A stretch of 64,000 bases of DNA from Polaribacter sp. IC073 (GTDB taxonomy: Bacteria > Bacteroidota > Bacteroidia > Flavobacteriales > Flavobacteriaceae). The notes below the pieces were generated by a model. The model searched no databases. It saw only the letters and a program-made list of their open reading frames with translations, and had not been told where the DNA came from. Where the stretch lies: positions 1-64,000 of the forward strand of contig NZ_VORS01000001.1 in assembly GCF_007997075.1 (NCBI RefSeq), read 5' to 3'. The translations under genes and the position numbers were made by a program. Positions 1 through 8,543 of this stretch are shown one piece after another (within the stretch, counting starts at the first letter, position 1; every line of letters starts with the position of its first letter).

Positions 1-2
1 AA

Positions 3-242
3 ATTCAGTTGACACCAGAAATAGATGTTGACAAGATTTTAGAGACCATGGCAGCTACCTATAATAATGAAGATGTAAACACAATTGACGGTGTAAAAAT
101 TGATTTTGCAGAAGAATGGATTCATTTAAGGAAATCGAATACAGAGCCAATTATTAGAATTTATACAGAAGCAAAATCACAACAAGCAGCAGATAATTTG
201 GCTGTAAGATTTATCAATGAGATTAAAAAAATAATTTCATAA
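3..242 (+). CDS. glmM: Phosphoglucosamine/phosphomannomutase, C-terminal fragment
   Basis: The reading frame is open from the window edge to a TAA at 240-242, so only the last 79 or so residues are present. The segment RKSNTEPIIRIYTEA is the phosphate-binding loop (R-x-S-N-T-E-P) of the alpha-D-phosphohexomutase C-terminal domain. In the family this domain closes over the sugar phosphate, and the enzyme isomerises glucosamine-6-P to glucosamine-1-P for peptidoglycan and LPS precursors. The flavobacterial GlmM assignment is inferred from the loop; a phosphomannomutase cannot be excluded because the catalytic serine lies outside the window. An internal TTG at position 9 is not the true start. 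Confidence 0.8.
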   Translation: MQLTPEIDVDKILETMAATYNNEDVNTIDGVKIDFAEEWIHLRKSNTEPIIRIYTEAKSQQAADNLAVRFINEIKKIIS

Positions 243-326
243 TTTGTAAATCATTAAAAATACCCCAATTTATAATCTCACTTTTCTAAAAAAACATCCT
301 TTAGAAAACTTAAAACTACCTACTCT

Positions 327-2234
327 ATGAGCAATTACCACATAAAACATTTAGAAGAATACTATAAAGTTTATAGAAAATCGATTCGTGAACCTGAAAA
401 TTTCTGGGAGGAAATTGCCGAAGAGCATTTTGTTTGGAGAAAAAAATGGGACAAAATTTTAGATTGGGATTTCTCTAAACCAGAAATAAAATGGTTTGAG
501 GGTGCAAAATTAAACATTACAGAAAATTGTATTGATCGTCATTTAGCAACTCGTGGAGATAAAACGGCTATTTTATTCGAACCTAATAATCCGGATGAAC
601 CAGCAGAACATATTACGTACAAACAGTTGCACCAAAGGGTAAATCAATTTGCAAATGTATTGAAAGAACACGGGGTTCAAAAGGGAGATAGAGTTTGTAT
701 TTATGTTCCTATGATTCCTGAATTGGCCATTTCATTATTAGCTTGTGCTAGAATTGGCGCGATTCATTCTGTCGTTTTTGCAGGGTTTTCATCCACAGCG
801 TTGTCTACAAGAATTAATGATTCTGATTGTAAAATGGTCATTACTTCTGATGGTTCTTATAGAGGCGCAAAAACAATCGACTTAAAAGGAATTGTTGATG
901 AGGCTTTAGAAGACTGTCCTGGTGTAAAAACAGTATTAGTTGCAAAAAGAATTAAGTCTAATATTCACATGAAAGAAGGTCGTGACAAGTGGTTACAACC
1001 TTTGTTAGACAATGCCTCTACCGTGTGTGATGCAGAAATTATGGATGCAGAAGATCCGTTATTTATCTTATACACTTCTGGTTCTACAGGAAAACCTAAA
1101 GGAATGGTGCATACAACTGCAGGTTACATGGTGTACACAGCATATACCTTTAAAAATGCATTTCAATACAGAGATGATGATGTATATTGGTGTACGGCAG
1201 ATATTGGATGGATTACTGGTCATTCTTACATTGTATATGGCCCGTTAGCAAACGGAGCAACCACTGTATTGTTTGAAGGCGTGCCAAGTTACCCAGATTT
1301 CGGACGCTTTTGGGAGATTGTAGACAAACATAAAGTAAATCAATTTTATACCGCACCAACCGCAATTAGAGCTTTGGCTAAACAAGGTACAGAGTTGGTC
1401 GGTAAATATGATTTATCTTCATTAAAAGTGCTAGGATCTGTTGGAGAGCCCATAAATGAGGAAGCATGGCATTGGTATAACGATAATATTGGTAGAAAGA
1501 AGAGTCCGATTATAGATTCTTGGTGGCAAACAGAGACAGGCGGAATTATGATTACACCAATTCCGTATGTAACACCCACAAAACCAACGTACGCAACGTT
1601 GCCTTTTATAGGAGTGCAACCTGCTTTAATGGATGAAAGCGGAAAAGAATTAAAAGGAAATCAGGTAGAAGGACGTTTGTGTATTAAATTTCCTTGGCCA
1701 AGTATTGCCCGAACCATTTGGGGAGATCACAAGCGCTATAAAGAAACTTATTTCTCTGCGTACAAAGACATGTATTTTACTGGTGATGGTGCTTTAAGAG
1801 ATGAGGTTGGTTATTATAGAATTACAGGAAGAGTAGATGATGTAATTATTGTTTCTGGTCATAATTTAGGAACTGCACCAATTGAAGATGCAATAAATGA
1901 ACATCCAGCAGTCGCAGAAAGTGCTATTGTAGGTTTTCCTCACGATATTAAAGGAAGTGCATTGTATGGTTATGTAACTTTAAAAGATGTAGGAGAAAGT
2001 AGAGATCATAATAATTTGAGAAAAGAAATCAATCAAATTATTACAGAACATATTGGGCCAATTGCAAAATTAGATAAAATTCAATTTTCTGATGGATTAC
2101 CAAAAACACGTTCTGGGAAAATCATGAGACGTATTTTACGTAAAATAGCTTCCAATGGAATGGATAATTTGGGGGATGTTTCTACCCTATTAAATCCAGA
2201 AGTGGTGCAGAGTATTATTGATAATAGGTTGTAA
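327..2234 (+). CDS. acs: Acetate--CoA ligase (acetyl-CoA synthetase)
   Basis: This enzyme converts acetate, ATP and CoA to acetyl-CoA through acetyl-AMP and is cytosolic. The 635-aa length is normal for Acs. Visible features are an N-terminal ACAS_N region, the AMP-binding P-loop YTSGSTGKPKG at residues 249-259, the adenylate-forming core motif DSWWQTETGG, the hinge region YYRITGRVDDVI, and the C-terminal PKTRSGKIMRR. Lys598 of that last motif is the catalytic lysine that is reversibly acetylated in studied homologues. The ATG at 327 gives a complete N-terminus. A strong hairpin at 2289-2324 follows, so the gene appears monocistronic. Confidence 0.96.
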   Translation: MSNYHIKHLEEYYKVYRKSIREPENFWEEIAEEHFVWRKKWDKILDWDFSKPEIKWFEGAKLNITENCIDRHLATRGDKTAILFEPNNPDEPAEHITYKQLHQRVNQFANVLKEHGVQKGDRVCIYVPMIPELAISLLACARIGAIHSVVFAGFSSTALSTRINDSDCKMVITSDGSYRGAKTIDLKGIVDEALEDCPGVKTVLVAKRIKSNIHMKEGRDKWLQPLLDNASTVCDAEIMDAEDPLFILYTSGSTGKPKGMVHTTAGYMVYTAYTFKNAFQYRDDDVYWCTADIGWITGHSYIVYGPLANGATTVLFEGVPSYPDFGRFWEIVDKHKVNQFYTAPTAIRALAKQGTELVGKYDLSSLKVLGSVGEPINEEAWHWYNDNIGRKKSPIIDSWWQTETGGIMITPIPYVTPTKPTYATLPFIGVQPALMDESGKELKGNQVEGRLCIKFPWPSIARTIWGDHKRYKETYFSAYKDMYFTGDGALRDEVGYYRITGRVDDVIIVSGHNLGTAPIEDAINEHPAVAESAIVGFPHDIKGSALYGYVTLKDVGESRDHNNLRKEINQIITEHIGPIAKLDKIQFSDGLPKTRSGKIMRRILRKIASNGMDNLGDVSTLLNPEVVQSIIDNRL

Positions 2235-2288
2235 AAAAACAACTTACACCAATAAATTTTAAGGTTAAAAATAGACTAAAAATTTCAT

Positions 2289-2324
2289 AAAAAATGGATT
2301 GTAATTTCTTACAATCCATTTTTT
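2289..2324 (+). terminator. Rho-independent terminator after acs
   Basis: A perfect 16-bp inverted repeat has arms at 2289-2304 and 2309-2324 and a 4-nt loop. The outer pairs are A/T runs, so it can work in both directions. It lies between acs (+) and the convergent VOC gene (-) and probably serves both. Confidence 0.88.
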
Positions 2325-2351
2325 CTATTTTATATTGAATGAAATAATAAA

Positions 2352-2750
2352 TTAATTTCTAGCATTTACCATCCAATTAATGCCGTATTTATCTGTACAC
2401 CTTCCGAAGAAACCCCATTCTCTTTCTCTAAATTCGTGATGAACAATTCCACTACCAGATAAATTATTAAAGACATCTTCTGCCTCTTCCTTATCATTAA
2501 AGTCTGCACTTAAATGTATTTGGTTTCCTGAGTTTATTGGAGTGTCTGGTGCAGCATCATATGCCATAAAAGCGATGCCTTTTCCTTTTAATTCTGCGTG
2601 TTGTAATTTTTTTCTATATGAAGAAGGAACATCTATTTTTTTATCTTCATAAGTAACTCGGTTCTCTACATCTGCGTTAAATAATTCTCCGTAAAAATTT
2701 AATGCTTCTTGACAGTTTCCGTCGAATGCTAAATAAGCTTGTACTTTCAT
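2352..2750 (-). CDS. VOC-superfamily PhnB-like protein
   Basis: The 132-aa protein begins MKVQAYLAFDGNCQEALNFY, the signature of PhnB-like / 3-demethylubiquinone methyltransferase-like members of the vicinal oxygen chelate fold (glyoxalase/bleomycin resistance superfamily). It ends in the usual WGxxxGRCTDKYGINWMVN motif. The fold is clear but the substrate of this subgroup is not known, so no reaction is assigned. It is a stand-alone gene convergent with acs; the shared hairpin at 2289-2324 lies just downstream. Confidence 0.82.
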   Translation of the reverse strand: MKVQAYLAFDGNCQEALNFYGELFNADVENRVTYEDKKIDVPSSYRKKLQHAELKGKGIAFMAYDAAPDTPINSGNQIHLSADFNDKEEAEDVFNNLSGSGIVHHEFREREWGFFGRCTDKYGINWMVNARN

Positions 2751-2878
2751 ATTTTTTAGATTTTAAAGATTAATATGCTGTGTTACCGTACAAAAATAGA
2801 GCTTCAAAAACGTATTCCTTTGCTTGAATGCTATTTATATGAACGGTATCTCTATTTTTTAGGCACTTAAATATTGAT

Positions 2879-3400
2879 CTATTTTTCTAAAACACCTTTG
2901 ACAAGCCACTCTGCTATCTCCTCATTTTTTGAAGAATGGAGCACAGAAATATCTCCAGTAGTTTCAAAAACAACCGCTTTTACTTCCGATAATCGAAGTA
3001 CATTTGCTTCTCTTAATTTTGCTCTTAGATCTCCCTCTGTAACGTTCGCTTTTTTCATATTGTGCCATAATATTTCTTGCTTTTTCATCAAAAATAATGG
3101 CTCATTGTCAACTATATTTCTAAAAAATTTAAACTTTCTTAAATAAGCGGTAATTCCTTGAAGTAAATAAACAATGGTGAGTCCGAAAATTCCTTCAAAT
3201 AAAGAAACCGATTTAGATAATAATGTAGATGCAATAATAGAACCAATAGCAATTGTGCAAGCAAAATCAAAGCTAGACATTTTAGAAAAACTACGTTTGC
3301 CAAAGATTCTAGTAAGTAAAACGATCGTTATGTAAACACCTAAAGCAGATATACTTATAAATTGAAGTGTTTCAATATTTGTAAAAATCCATTCTTTCAT
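2879..3400 (-). CDS. DUF421 (YetF-like) membrane protein
   Basis: The 173-aa protein has two or three N-terminal transmembrane segments (residues about 10-90). A cytoplasmic DUF421/YetF-type domain follows, with the family features RIFGKRS, FDFACTIAIGSIIAS and a C-terminal stretch containing LRAKLREANVLRLSEVKAVVFETTGDISV. YetF-family proteins are widespread and poorly understood; some Bacillus homologues occur with spore proteins. It is the last chromosomal gene before the island, read away from it. Its start lies about 60 bp from the tRNA terminator relic at 3457-3493. Confidence 0.85.
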   Translation of the reverse strand: MKEWIFTNIETLQFISISALGVYITIVLLTRIFGKRSFSKMSSFDFACTIAIGSIIASTLLSKSVSLFEGIFGLTIVYLLQGITAYLRKFKFFRNIVDNEPLFLMKKQEILWHNMKKANVTEGDLRAKLREANVLRLSEVKAVVFETTGDISVLHSSKNEEIAEWLVKGVLEK

Positions 3401-3456
3401 CTTTGCAATACTTTAAATTTCTTGATAAACAAAAATACAAAAAAGGACGAAAAAGT

Positions 3457-3493
3457 AAAAAGTCCTAACAAATATAATTTGTTAGGACTTTTT
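3457..3493 (-). terminator. Original tRNA-Gln terminator, stranded at attL
   Basis: A perfect 16-bp inverted repeat (arms 3457-3472 and 3478-3493, 5-nt loop) has A/T runs on its outer sides. On the minus strand it directly follows the 17-bp tRNA 3'-end duplicate at 3495-3511. That is where the terminator of the uninterrupted tRNA-Gln gene would have been before the island entered. It can also act on the plus strand. Confidence 0.75.
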
Positions 3494-3494
3494 T

Positions 3495-3511
3495 GTTGGC
3501 CTACAAGGACT
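3495..3511. repeat. attL: displaced 17-bp tRNA-Gln 3'-end duplicate
   Basis: It is identical over 17 bp to 24708-24724, which covers the acceptor arm and part of the T arm of tRNA-Gln on the minus strand. Sequence diverges immediately on both sides (taattg here, cgaacc at the right copy), which marks the crossover region of site-specific integration. Confidence 0.92.
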
Positions 3512-3623
3512 AATTGCTTCTTTTCCACACTTTTTCAAACTCTACATATATCCCTTTAAACAAAGGGGTAACAAGGATATTTAACAAAATTGAAAAAAGA
3601 CAAACAAAGGCAAACAGGTAAAT

Positions 3624-3647
3624 TACCGACACAAATACCGACACAAA
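3624..3647 (+). repeat. Two tandem 12-bp repeats, putative integrase arm sites (left)
   Basis: TACCGACACAAA occurs twice back to back (3624-3635 and 3636-3647), about 110 bp inside attL and 23 bp before the integrase ATG. The same unit in the same orientation and with the same 12-bp period occurs near the right end at 24631-24654. Occurrence at both ends of a tyrosine-recombinase element fits arm-type binding sites for the integrase N-terminal domain. Because the left pair abuts the integrase promoter region, binding there could also repress int. The role is inferred. Confidence 0.7.
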
Positions 3648-3659
3648 TAAATATTTAAC

Positions 3660-3667
3660 TATCTTTG
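3660..3667 (+). promoter_or_regulatory. Possible -7 box of the integrase promoter
   Basis: TATCTTTG matches the Bacteroidota -7 consensus TAnnTTTG. No clear -33 TTTG lies at the correct distance, but the tandem arm-type repeats end 12 bp upstream, within the region RNA polymerase would contact. If used, the promoter favours the ATG at 3691 as the integrase start. Confidence 0.4.
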
Positions 3668-3669
3668 AT

Positions 3670-4968
3670 ATGGTTAAAAATCATTACTTCATGGCTTCGG
3701 TTAAATTTCTTCTTCGAGACAAGAAAGCAACAAAATTTGTTACTATCTATTTCGCTATAAATCTATCTGCAAAAAGCAGAATAAGAGGTGCTACAAAATT
3801 AAAAATTCATCCAAAATACTGGGATGATAAAAATCAGAAAGTTAGAAACATGAGTAACGTTTCTAAAATTAAAGATAACATCAATAAAAAATTATCTGAA
3901 TTTAAAAGTTTTGTTCTAAAAAAAATTACAGAATACGACTCTTATGAGGCGACTGAAATTGAAATACAACTCAAAAAAGATATTGATATTTACTTTGGTA
4001 AAAAAACAATAGAAAAAAAACTAACATTCTACACTTTTTCAAGACAGTTTATCGACCAATCAAAAAACAGAATTATAGATAGCACTGGTAGAACACTTTC
4101 TAACCGAACTATAAAAGAATATGAAAGAACATTAGATTTACTTAAAGACTTTGAACAGAAATATAGCTATCCAATTACTTTTGAATCTATAAACATGGAT
4201 TTCTATGGTCTATTTATTGAGTACCTAGAAAGTTTAGATTTCTCTTTAAACACAATTGGAAAGTTCATTAAGCAACTAAAAGTATTTATGAATGCCGCCA
4301 CTGAAGAAAACCTAAACACAAATTTAAGTTTTCAAAGTAAGCGCTTTATAAAACCTAGCGCAAAATCTACGCAAGTATACCTAAATGAAGTTGAGTTAAA
4401 GAAAATTATTGATATTGACTACAGCGATGACCCAACACTAAACATAGCACGTGACTTATTTATCATTGGTGCATATACTGGTTTAAGAGTATCTGATTTT
4501 AATGGTCTAACCAAAGACAATATCCATGTAAGTAACGGCAAACGTTTTTTTAGAATCATCGTAAAAAAAACTAACAAGTACCTACCAATTCCCATTCACC
4601 CAATTGTAGAAGTTATTTTAAAAAAGAACGAAGGAAGTCCTCCTAAAAGAATGCCAGAACAGCATATAAATAAAGCCTTAAAAAAGATTGCAGCAAAAGC
4701 AAAATTAAACGAAGATATTATAATAACGAAGACCAAAGGCGGAAAAGAAATTACAGAATCAAAGAAAAAGCACGAACTGATAACAAATCACACATCAAGA
4801 CGCTCGTTTTGCACCAATGCCTATTTTTCAGGCATGCCTACTTTAGATATCATGGCAATTAGTGGACATACTTCAGAAAAAGTTTTTTTGAATTACATAA
4901 AAATTACAGATGACGAAAGAGCTTTAAAGATTTCAGAAAACAGTTTTTTTAAAGAAAAAATAAAATGA
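3670..4968 (+). CDS. int: Tyrosine recombinase / integrase of the island
   Basis: This is the site-specific recombinase expected to integrate and excise the island at tRNA-Gln. The 432-aa protein has an N-terminal arm-binding domain (about 15-100), a SAM-like core-binding domain (about 110-220) and a C-terminal catalytic domain. The catalytic set is complete: Arg273 (in YTGLRVSDF), His374-x-x-Arg377 (HTSRR), His400 (SGHTS) and Tyr409 (NYIK). It resembles the phage/CTnDOT-type integrases common in Bacteroidota. A TATCTTTG box at 3660-3667 would place the transcript start near 3672, so the in-frame ATG at 3691 (MASVKF) may be the real start instead of 3670. Its 3' end overlaps the next gene by 4 nt. 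Confidence 0.95.
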   Translation: MVKNHYFMASVKFLLRDKKATKFVTIYFAINLSAKSRIRGATKLKIHPKYWDDKNQKVRNMSNVSKIKDNINKKLSEFKSFVLKKITEYDSYEATEIEIQLKKDIDIYFGKKTIEKKLTFYTFSRQFIDQSKNRIIDSTGRTLSNRTIKEYERTLDLLKDFEQKYSYPITFESINMDFYGLFIEYLESLDFSLNTIGKFIKQLKVFMNAATEENLNTNLSFQSKRFIKPSAKSTQVYLNEVELKKIIDIDYSDDPTLNIARDLFIIGAYTGLRVSDFNGLTKDNIHVSNGKRFFRIIVKKTNKYLPIPIHPIVEVILKKNEGSPPKRMPEQHINKALKKIAAKAKLNEDIIITKTKGGKEITESKKKHELITNHTSRRSFCTNAYFSGMPTLDIMAISGHTSEKVFLNYIKITDDERALKISENSFFKEKIK

Positions 4969-5984
4969 CAGAAAAAAAATTTAATTACAGTCAACTAAAA
5001 TATTCAGCAATTATTGATTATTTTCTTTTCAAAAATTTTAGTGTTTCTCAAAAAAAACAATATCTAATTGACAATGAATTGTTTTTTACTAGCGACAAAA
5101 ATTATTCAAAAAGAGAAAACTCCTTTTACCTTGAAAATATAAATTCTTTTGGTTTAACTATTCTACATCAAAAAATAACTTATGACATTCAAAAAGACAT
5201 AATAGATGAATACATAAACTTTTTTGACATGTCTTTTAATGAATTATTTAACGGATATTATCAAGGTGATGTTTTATCAAGCAATAAAATAGATTTAGAA
5301 AAGCTTTTAACTAAAAAAGAGAAAATAAAGTACTTAAAAAAACTTTATAAAAACTCAATAAAATCTTTAAACAATAAGAAAGAATTAGATTTTATAAAAA
5401 TTTCAAATGAAGATGAAGCTTTTATTAAAATCAAACAATTTTTCCTTCACCAAAACCCTAAAGACATTCTTGATTATTTACTAGGTATCTCTTTTCCAGA
5501 GAATGGCACTGAATCCTTTAATTATTGCTCAAAATTGTGGATTTCTAGGAAGATATTATGTTTCTGCACCAAAAACATAGAAGCATTAAATATTTTAAAA
5601 AATGCCTCAAAAAACAAAGAAGAAGAAAAAACTAAATCGTCTTCTGGAACTGAGACTAAAGATCCATCTAACTACCCTACAATTTTTAAAAACATAAAAT
5701 CCGAAAACATATTTAAAAAATTTTTACACGAATTAAATGCTGTAGATAAAAACAACAAACCTGTTTCTCGGAAATTTCAACCTTTGTGTCATGCATTCTA
5801 TAAAATTTCAACAGATAAAGATTTTAAAGATCAAAATGTTTTTAAATACAATGTTGATAAAAATGATTTTATTAAAAATATGATAAATATAGAGTATGAT
5901 TTAGATATTGACCGTTTATCTAATGGTTCATCTCATGAGCCGGCGGTTCAAGAATTTTTTGAAGAAGATTCAAACTTTACTTGA
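4965..5984 (+). CDS. Protein of unknown function translationally coupled to the integrase
   Basis: The 339-aa protein starts within the integrase stop codon (4-nt ATGA overlap), so the two are almost certainly co-transcribed. It is very rich in Lys, Asn, Phe and Ile, has no signal peptide or membrane segment, and shows no motif that I recognise. Around residues 210-230 there is a low-complexity KEEEKTKSSSGTETKDPS linker, which suggests two domains. The C-terminal part (about 235-330) resembles a compact alpha-helical unit. Position suggests a role tied to recombination or element control, such as an integrase accessory factor, but that is inference only. Confidence 0.7.
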   Translation: MTEKKFNYSQLKYSAIIDYFLFKNFSVSQKKQYLIDNELFFTSDKNYSKRENSFYLENINSFGLTILHQKITYDIQKDIIDEYINFFDMSFNELFNGYYQGDVLSSNKIDLEKLLTKKEKIKYLKKLYKNSIKSLNNKKELDFIKISNEDEAFIKIKQFFLHQNPKDILDYLLGISFPENGTESFNYCSKLWISRKILCFCTKNIEALNILKNASKNKEEEKTKSSSGTETKDPSNYPTIFKNIKSENIFKKFLHELNAVDKNNKPVSRKFQPLCHAFYKISTDKDFKDQNVFKYNVDKNDFIKNMINIEYDLDIDRLSNGSSHEPAVQEFFEEDSNFT

Positions 5985-6094
5985 ATATACCCATATTAGA
6001 TAAAAACTTTTTCATGTAATAAACTAACATTTCTATGTAAGGTTATCCATGTTTAAACTAGTGAAATTTGCCATAACAATAAAATAATATAGTT

Positions 6095-6382
6095 ATGAGC
6101 AATAAAAAAATTACACAAGTACACAATGTTAATCCAGAAGAATTAGCAGAAAGCATTTCTACAGCGGTAGAAAAAATCTTCGCACCTTTTAAAGAACGTT
6201 TCCAGCCTCAAAAACCCACTGAATGGAAAACCAGAAAACAAGTTGGAGAAATACTCTCCATCAGCTTAGTAACAGTAGATGATTGGACCCGCAAAAACCT
6301 CTTAACAGCTTACAGAATTTCTAATAAAAAAAGATACAAGCTCAGCGAAGTGGAAAACGCATTAACTAAAATTAATAATTAG
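6095..6382 (+). CDS. Helix-turn-helix protein, excisionase-like (MerR/HTH_17 type)
   Basis: The 95-aa protein has a winged-HTH segment from about residue 45: TRKQVGEILSISLVTVDDWT, then RISNKKRYKLSEVENAL. This is the standard DNA-binding domain of Bacteroidota mobile-element excisionase-like proteins. Such proteins bend DNA near att sites or regulate element genes. It stands 110 bp after the previous gene and ends 2 bp before the ATPase gene, forming an HTH-ATPase pair seen in many Bacteroidota integrative elements. Whether it acts in excision or in replication control cannot be told from sequence. Confidence 0.85.
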   Translation: MSNKKITQVHNVNPEELAESISTAVEKIFAPFKERFQPQKPTEWKTRKQVGEILSISLVTVDDWTRKNLLTAYRISNKKRYKLSEVENALTKINN

Positions 6383-6384
6383 TT

Positions 6385-7539
6385 ATGGAGCAATCAAAAA
6401 AAGGAAAGGGCACTGAAAACAGCACCCAAGATTCGGTTAAAAATCAAGTGCAAGATACTAAAAATGAAGTTAATATTGAAGAGGGTTTAAGTTTAAATAC
6501 CAATAGAGTAAACCAAGAATCTAAATCAATAAAACAACTTTTAACAGAGGCGGAAATAGATCCATTTTCCGCCATTGAAAAACCACCAACAGTATTAAGT
6601 ATTGATAACATTTCTTACGGTACTTTAGGAAACTTCTCTTGTATTACTGGTAAATCCAAGAGTAAAAAAACATTTTTCCTATCTATTCTAATTGCAGCAG
6701 CTTTAGATGATAATGGGAGTTTTCAAAGAATTAAAACAGAAATTCCGAATACAACAGTATTGCATTTTGATACAGAACAAAGCGAGTACCACACTCAAAA
6801 AGTATCAAGAAGAATAATCTCTCTTATTGACGATAAAGAAATTAGTCAAAAGTATTATCGGTGTTTTTGCCTAAGGCCTTATGCCCCAAAATTAAGAGCT
6901 GAAATTATTAAGGAAGCCATTTATAATACAAAAAGCTTAAAACTAGTGGTTATTGATGGTATTGCAGACTTAATCGTTGGCTACAATAATGAAGAAAGTG
7001 CCGTTAGCATCGTAAATGATATAATGAAGTGGACTGCCGAACTAAACATTCATTTAATTACAATTGTACATCAAAACAAAGGAGACAATAACGCAAAAGG
7101 ACATTTAGGTAGTATTATTTTACAAAAAGCCGAAACCGTACTTTCTGTAGAAAAAGACAGAGATATTTCAACCGTAACTCCATCACATAGTAGAGGAATT
7201 GATATACAACCTATATGTTTTTCAGTTGATGATAATGGATTACCATACTTTGTTGATTACAATCACAGCAATACTAATTCTGAAAAAAAAATAAGACTAC
7301 CTAGAGACGTAGATGAAGATGTTCACAAAACTATTTTAAATGAAGTTTTTAAGAACAAAACAGAAATGTTAAGCACAGATTTTCAACGTTTTCTAAAAGA
7401 CACTTTAGCAAAACACACTATCAATATTGGAAATACAATAATAAGAGATTGGAAAACTTTTTATGAGACAAGTAAAATGATAGTCAGAAATAATCAGCAA
7501 GAACCTTTTAAACTTTCTGATAGATTTAGGGTTAGTTAG
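6385..7539 (+). CDS. RepA-like AAA ATPase (AAA_25 type) of the island
   Basis: The 384-aa protein has a disordered N-terminus (about 1-50) and then a RecA/DnaB-like ATPase core. Walker A is GKSKSKKT at 89-96 and Walker B is LKLVVIDGIAD near residue 190, followed by a conserved IVHQNK sensor-like segment near 230. This architecture is typical of RepA-like hexameric helicase/ATPase proteins encoded next to HTH and primase genes on Bacteroidota mobile elements. A role in replication of the excised circle is inferred from family and context. The C-terminal 90 residues are probably DNA-binding. Confidence 0.82.
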   Translation: MEQSKKGKGTENSTQDSVKNQVQDTKNEVNIEEGLSLNTNRVNQESKSIKQLLTEAEIDPFSAIEKPPTVLSIDNISYGTLGNFSCITGKSKSKKTFFLSILIAAALDDNGSFQRIKTEIPNTTVLHFDTEQSEYHTQKVSRRIISLIDDKEISQKYYRCFCLRPYAPKLRAEIIKEAIYNTKSLKLVVIDGIADLIVGYNNEESAVSIVNDIMKWTAELNIHLITIVHQNKGDNNAKGHLGSIILQKAETVLSVEKDRDISTVTPSHSRGIDIQPICFSVDDNGLPYFVDYNHSNTNSEKKIRLPRDVDEDVHKTILNEVFKNKTEMLSTDFQRFLKDTLAKHTINIGNTIIRDWKTFYETSKMIVRNNQQEPFKLSDRFRVS

Positions 7540-7652
7540 TCAAAGGTATGTGTACACATACAACCAACCGACCTACCCTACAAACAGGTTGGTTAATCAA
7601 TTAACAAACTTGACTAACCAACTTAACAATCCTTTAAATCTTATTTATAATT

Positions 7653-8543
7653 ATGGAACAAAAATCAATATTAGACATCAACATAAGTACATTTTCAAAC
7701 TACAAAGCAACAGAACCTAAAGAAGTAAATTTATTAGTTTGGTTAAACTCAAAAAAGTATTGCTTAGAAGTAGAAAAAATAAGGCACACCACAGATGAAG
7801 CAATCAAAAAAAATTTAAAGTCTAAACTTCCTGCAATTACACCTAGTGGAACATTTTCTAAAAGATGCGCAAAAAACCTTATTAAACATTCTGGATTTAT
7901 CCAATTTGACATTGATTACAAAGACAATTTACATATTAAAAACTATGAAAACTTAAAAAATGAAATCAGAAAAATAAAAGAAGTTGCCTATTGTGGTTTA
8001 TCCGTTTCTGGAAAAGGTTACTGGGGTTTAATTGCTATCAGCAATACTAAACAACACAAACAACATTTTGAAGCATTATATCTAAAGTTTAAAAACTTGG
8101 GAATTATTATTGATAAAAGCTGCAAAGACGTTTCAAGACTTAGAGGTTATTCTTTTGATGATAATGCCTATTTTAATCATTCCGCAACAAAATTTACACA
8201 AATTTTAAAACCAAAAACAAGCACCAGAATTACAATAAAAAATTACCAAACAAACAATTCAATTTCAGTTAAAAACAGTGTAGAAAAAAACCTAAACATA
8301 ATTCAAGAAAAAAGTATTGATATCGCACTGAGTTATGAAGATTGGTTTTCAATCGGCTGTAGTATTGCAAATGAGTTTGAAGAAAACGGTAGAGCGTATT
8401 TTCATACTCTAAGTAAAATGAGTAATAAGTATAAACATACAGATACCGAAAAGCAATACAATCATTGCATTAAAAATAAATATGGTTTTAGTATTGCAAC
8501 ATTCTTTCATTATTGCAAACTGAATAATGTATCTAATTATTAA
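7653..8543 (+). CDS. Primase-like protein: BT4734/VirE_N-type domain plus PriCT-2-like C-terminus
   Basis: The 296-aa protein carries a BT4734-type (VirE N-terminal) domain over about residues 40-185, with hallmarks SGTFSKRCAKNLIKHSGFIQFDID and SVSGKGYWGLIAI, the latter resembling the archaeo-eukaryotic primase fold. A short PriCT-2-like segment follows at about 225-292 (SYEDWFSIGCSIANEFE and the Lys/Tyr-rich tail). It is probably the priming partner of the upstream RepA-like ATPase, giving the island its own replication initiation pair. The family is common on mobile elements, but catalytic activity is not demonstrable here. The last 180 bp of the gene already contain copies of the ATTGCA repeat. 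Confidence 0.75.
   Translation: MEQKSILDINISTFSNYKATEPKEVNLLVWLNSKKYCLEVEKIRHTTDEAIKKNLKSKLPAITPSGTFSKRCAKNLIKHSGFIQFDIDYKDNLHIKNYENLKNEIRKIKEVAYCGLSVSGKGYWGLIAISNTKQHKQHFEALYLKFKNLGIIIDKSCKDVSRLRGYSFDDNAYFNHSATKFTQILKPKTSTRITIKNYQTNNSISVKNSVEKNLNIIQEKSIDIALSYEDWFSIGCSIANEFEENGRAYFHTLSKMSNKYKHTDTEKQYNHCIKNKYGFSIATFFHYCKLNNVSNY

Noticed and set aside
2874-3146. 90-codon plus-strand open frame
   Set aside because: It is antisense to the DUF421 gene and without protein-like composition.
3362-3559. 65-codon open frame crossing attL
   Set aside because: It spans the DUF421 start, the terminator hairpin and the att site; there is no coding character.
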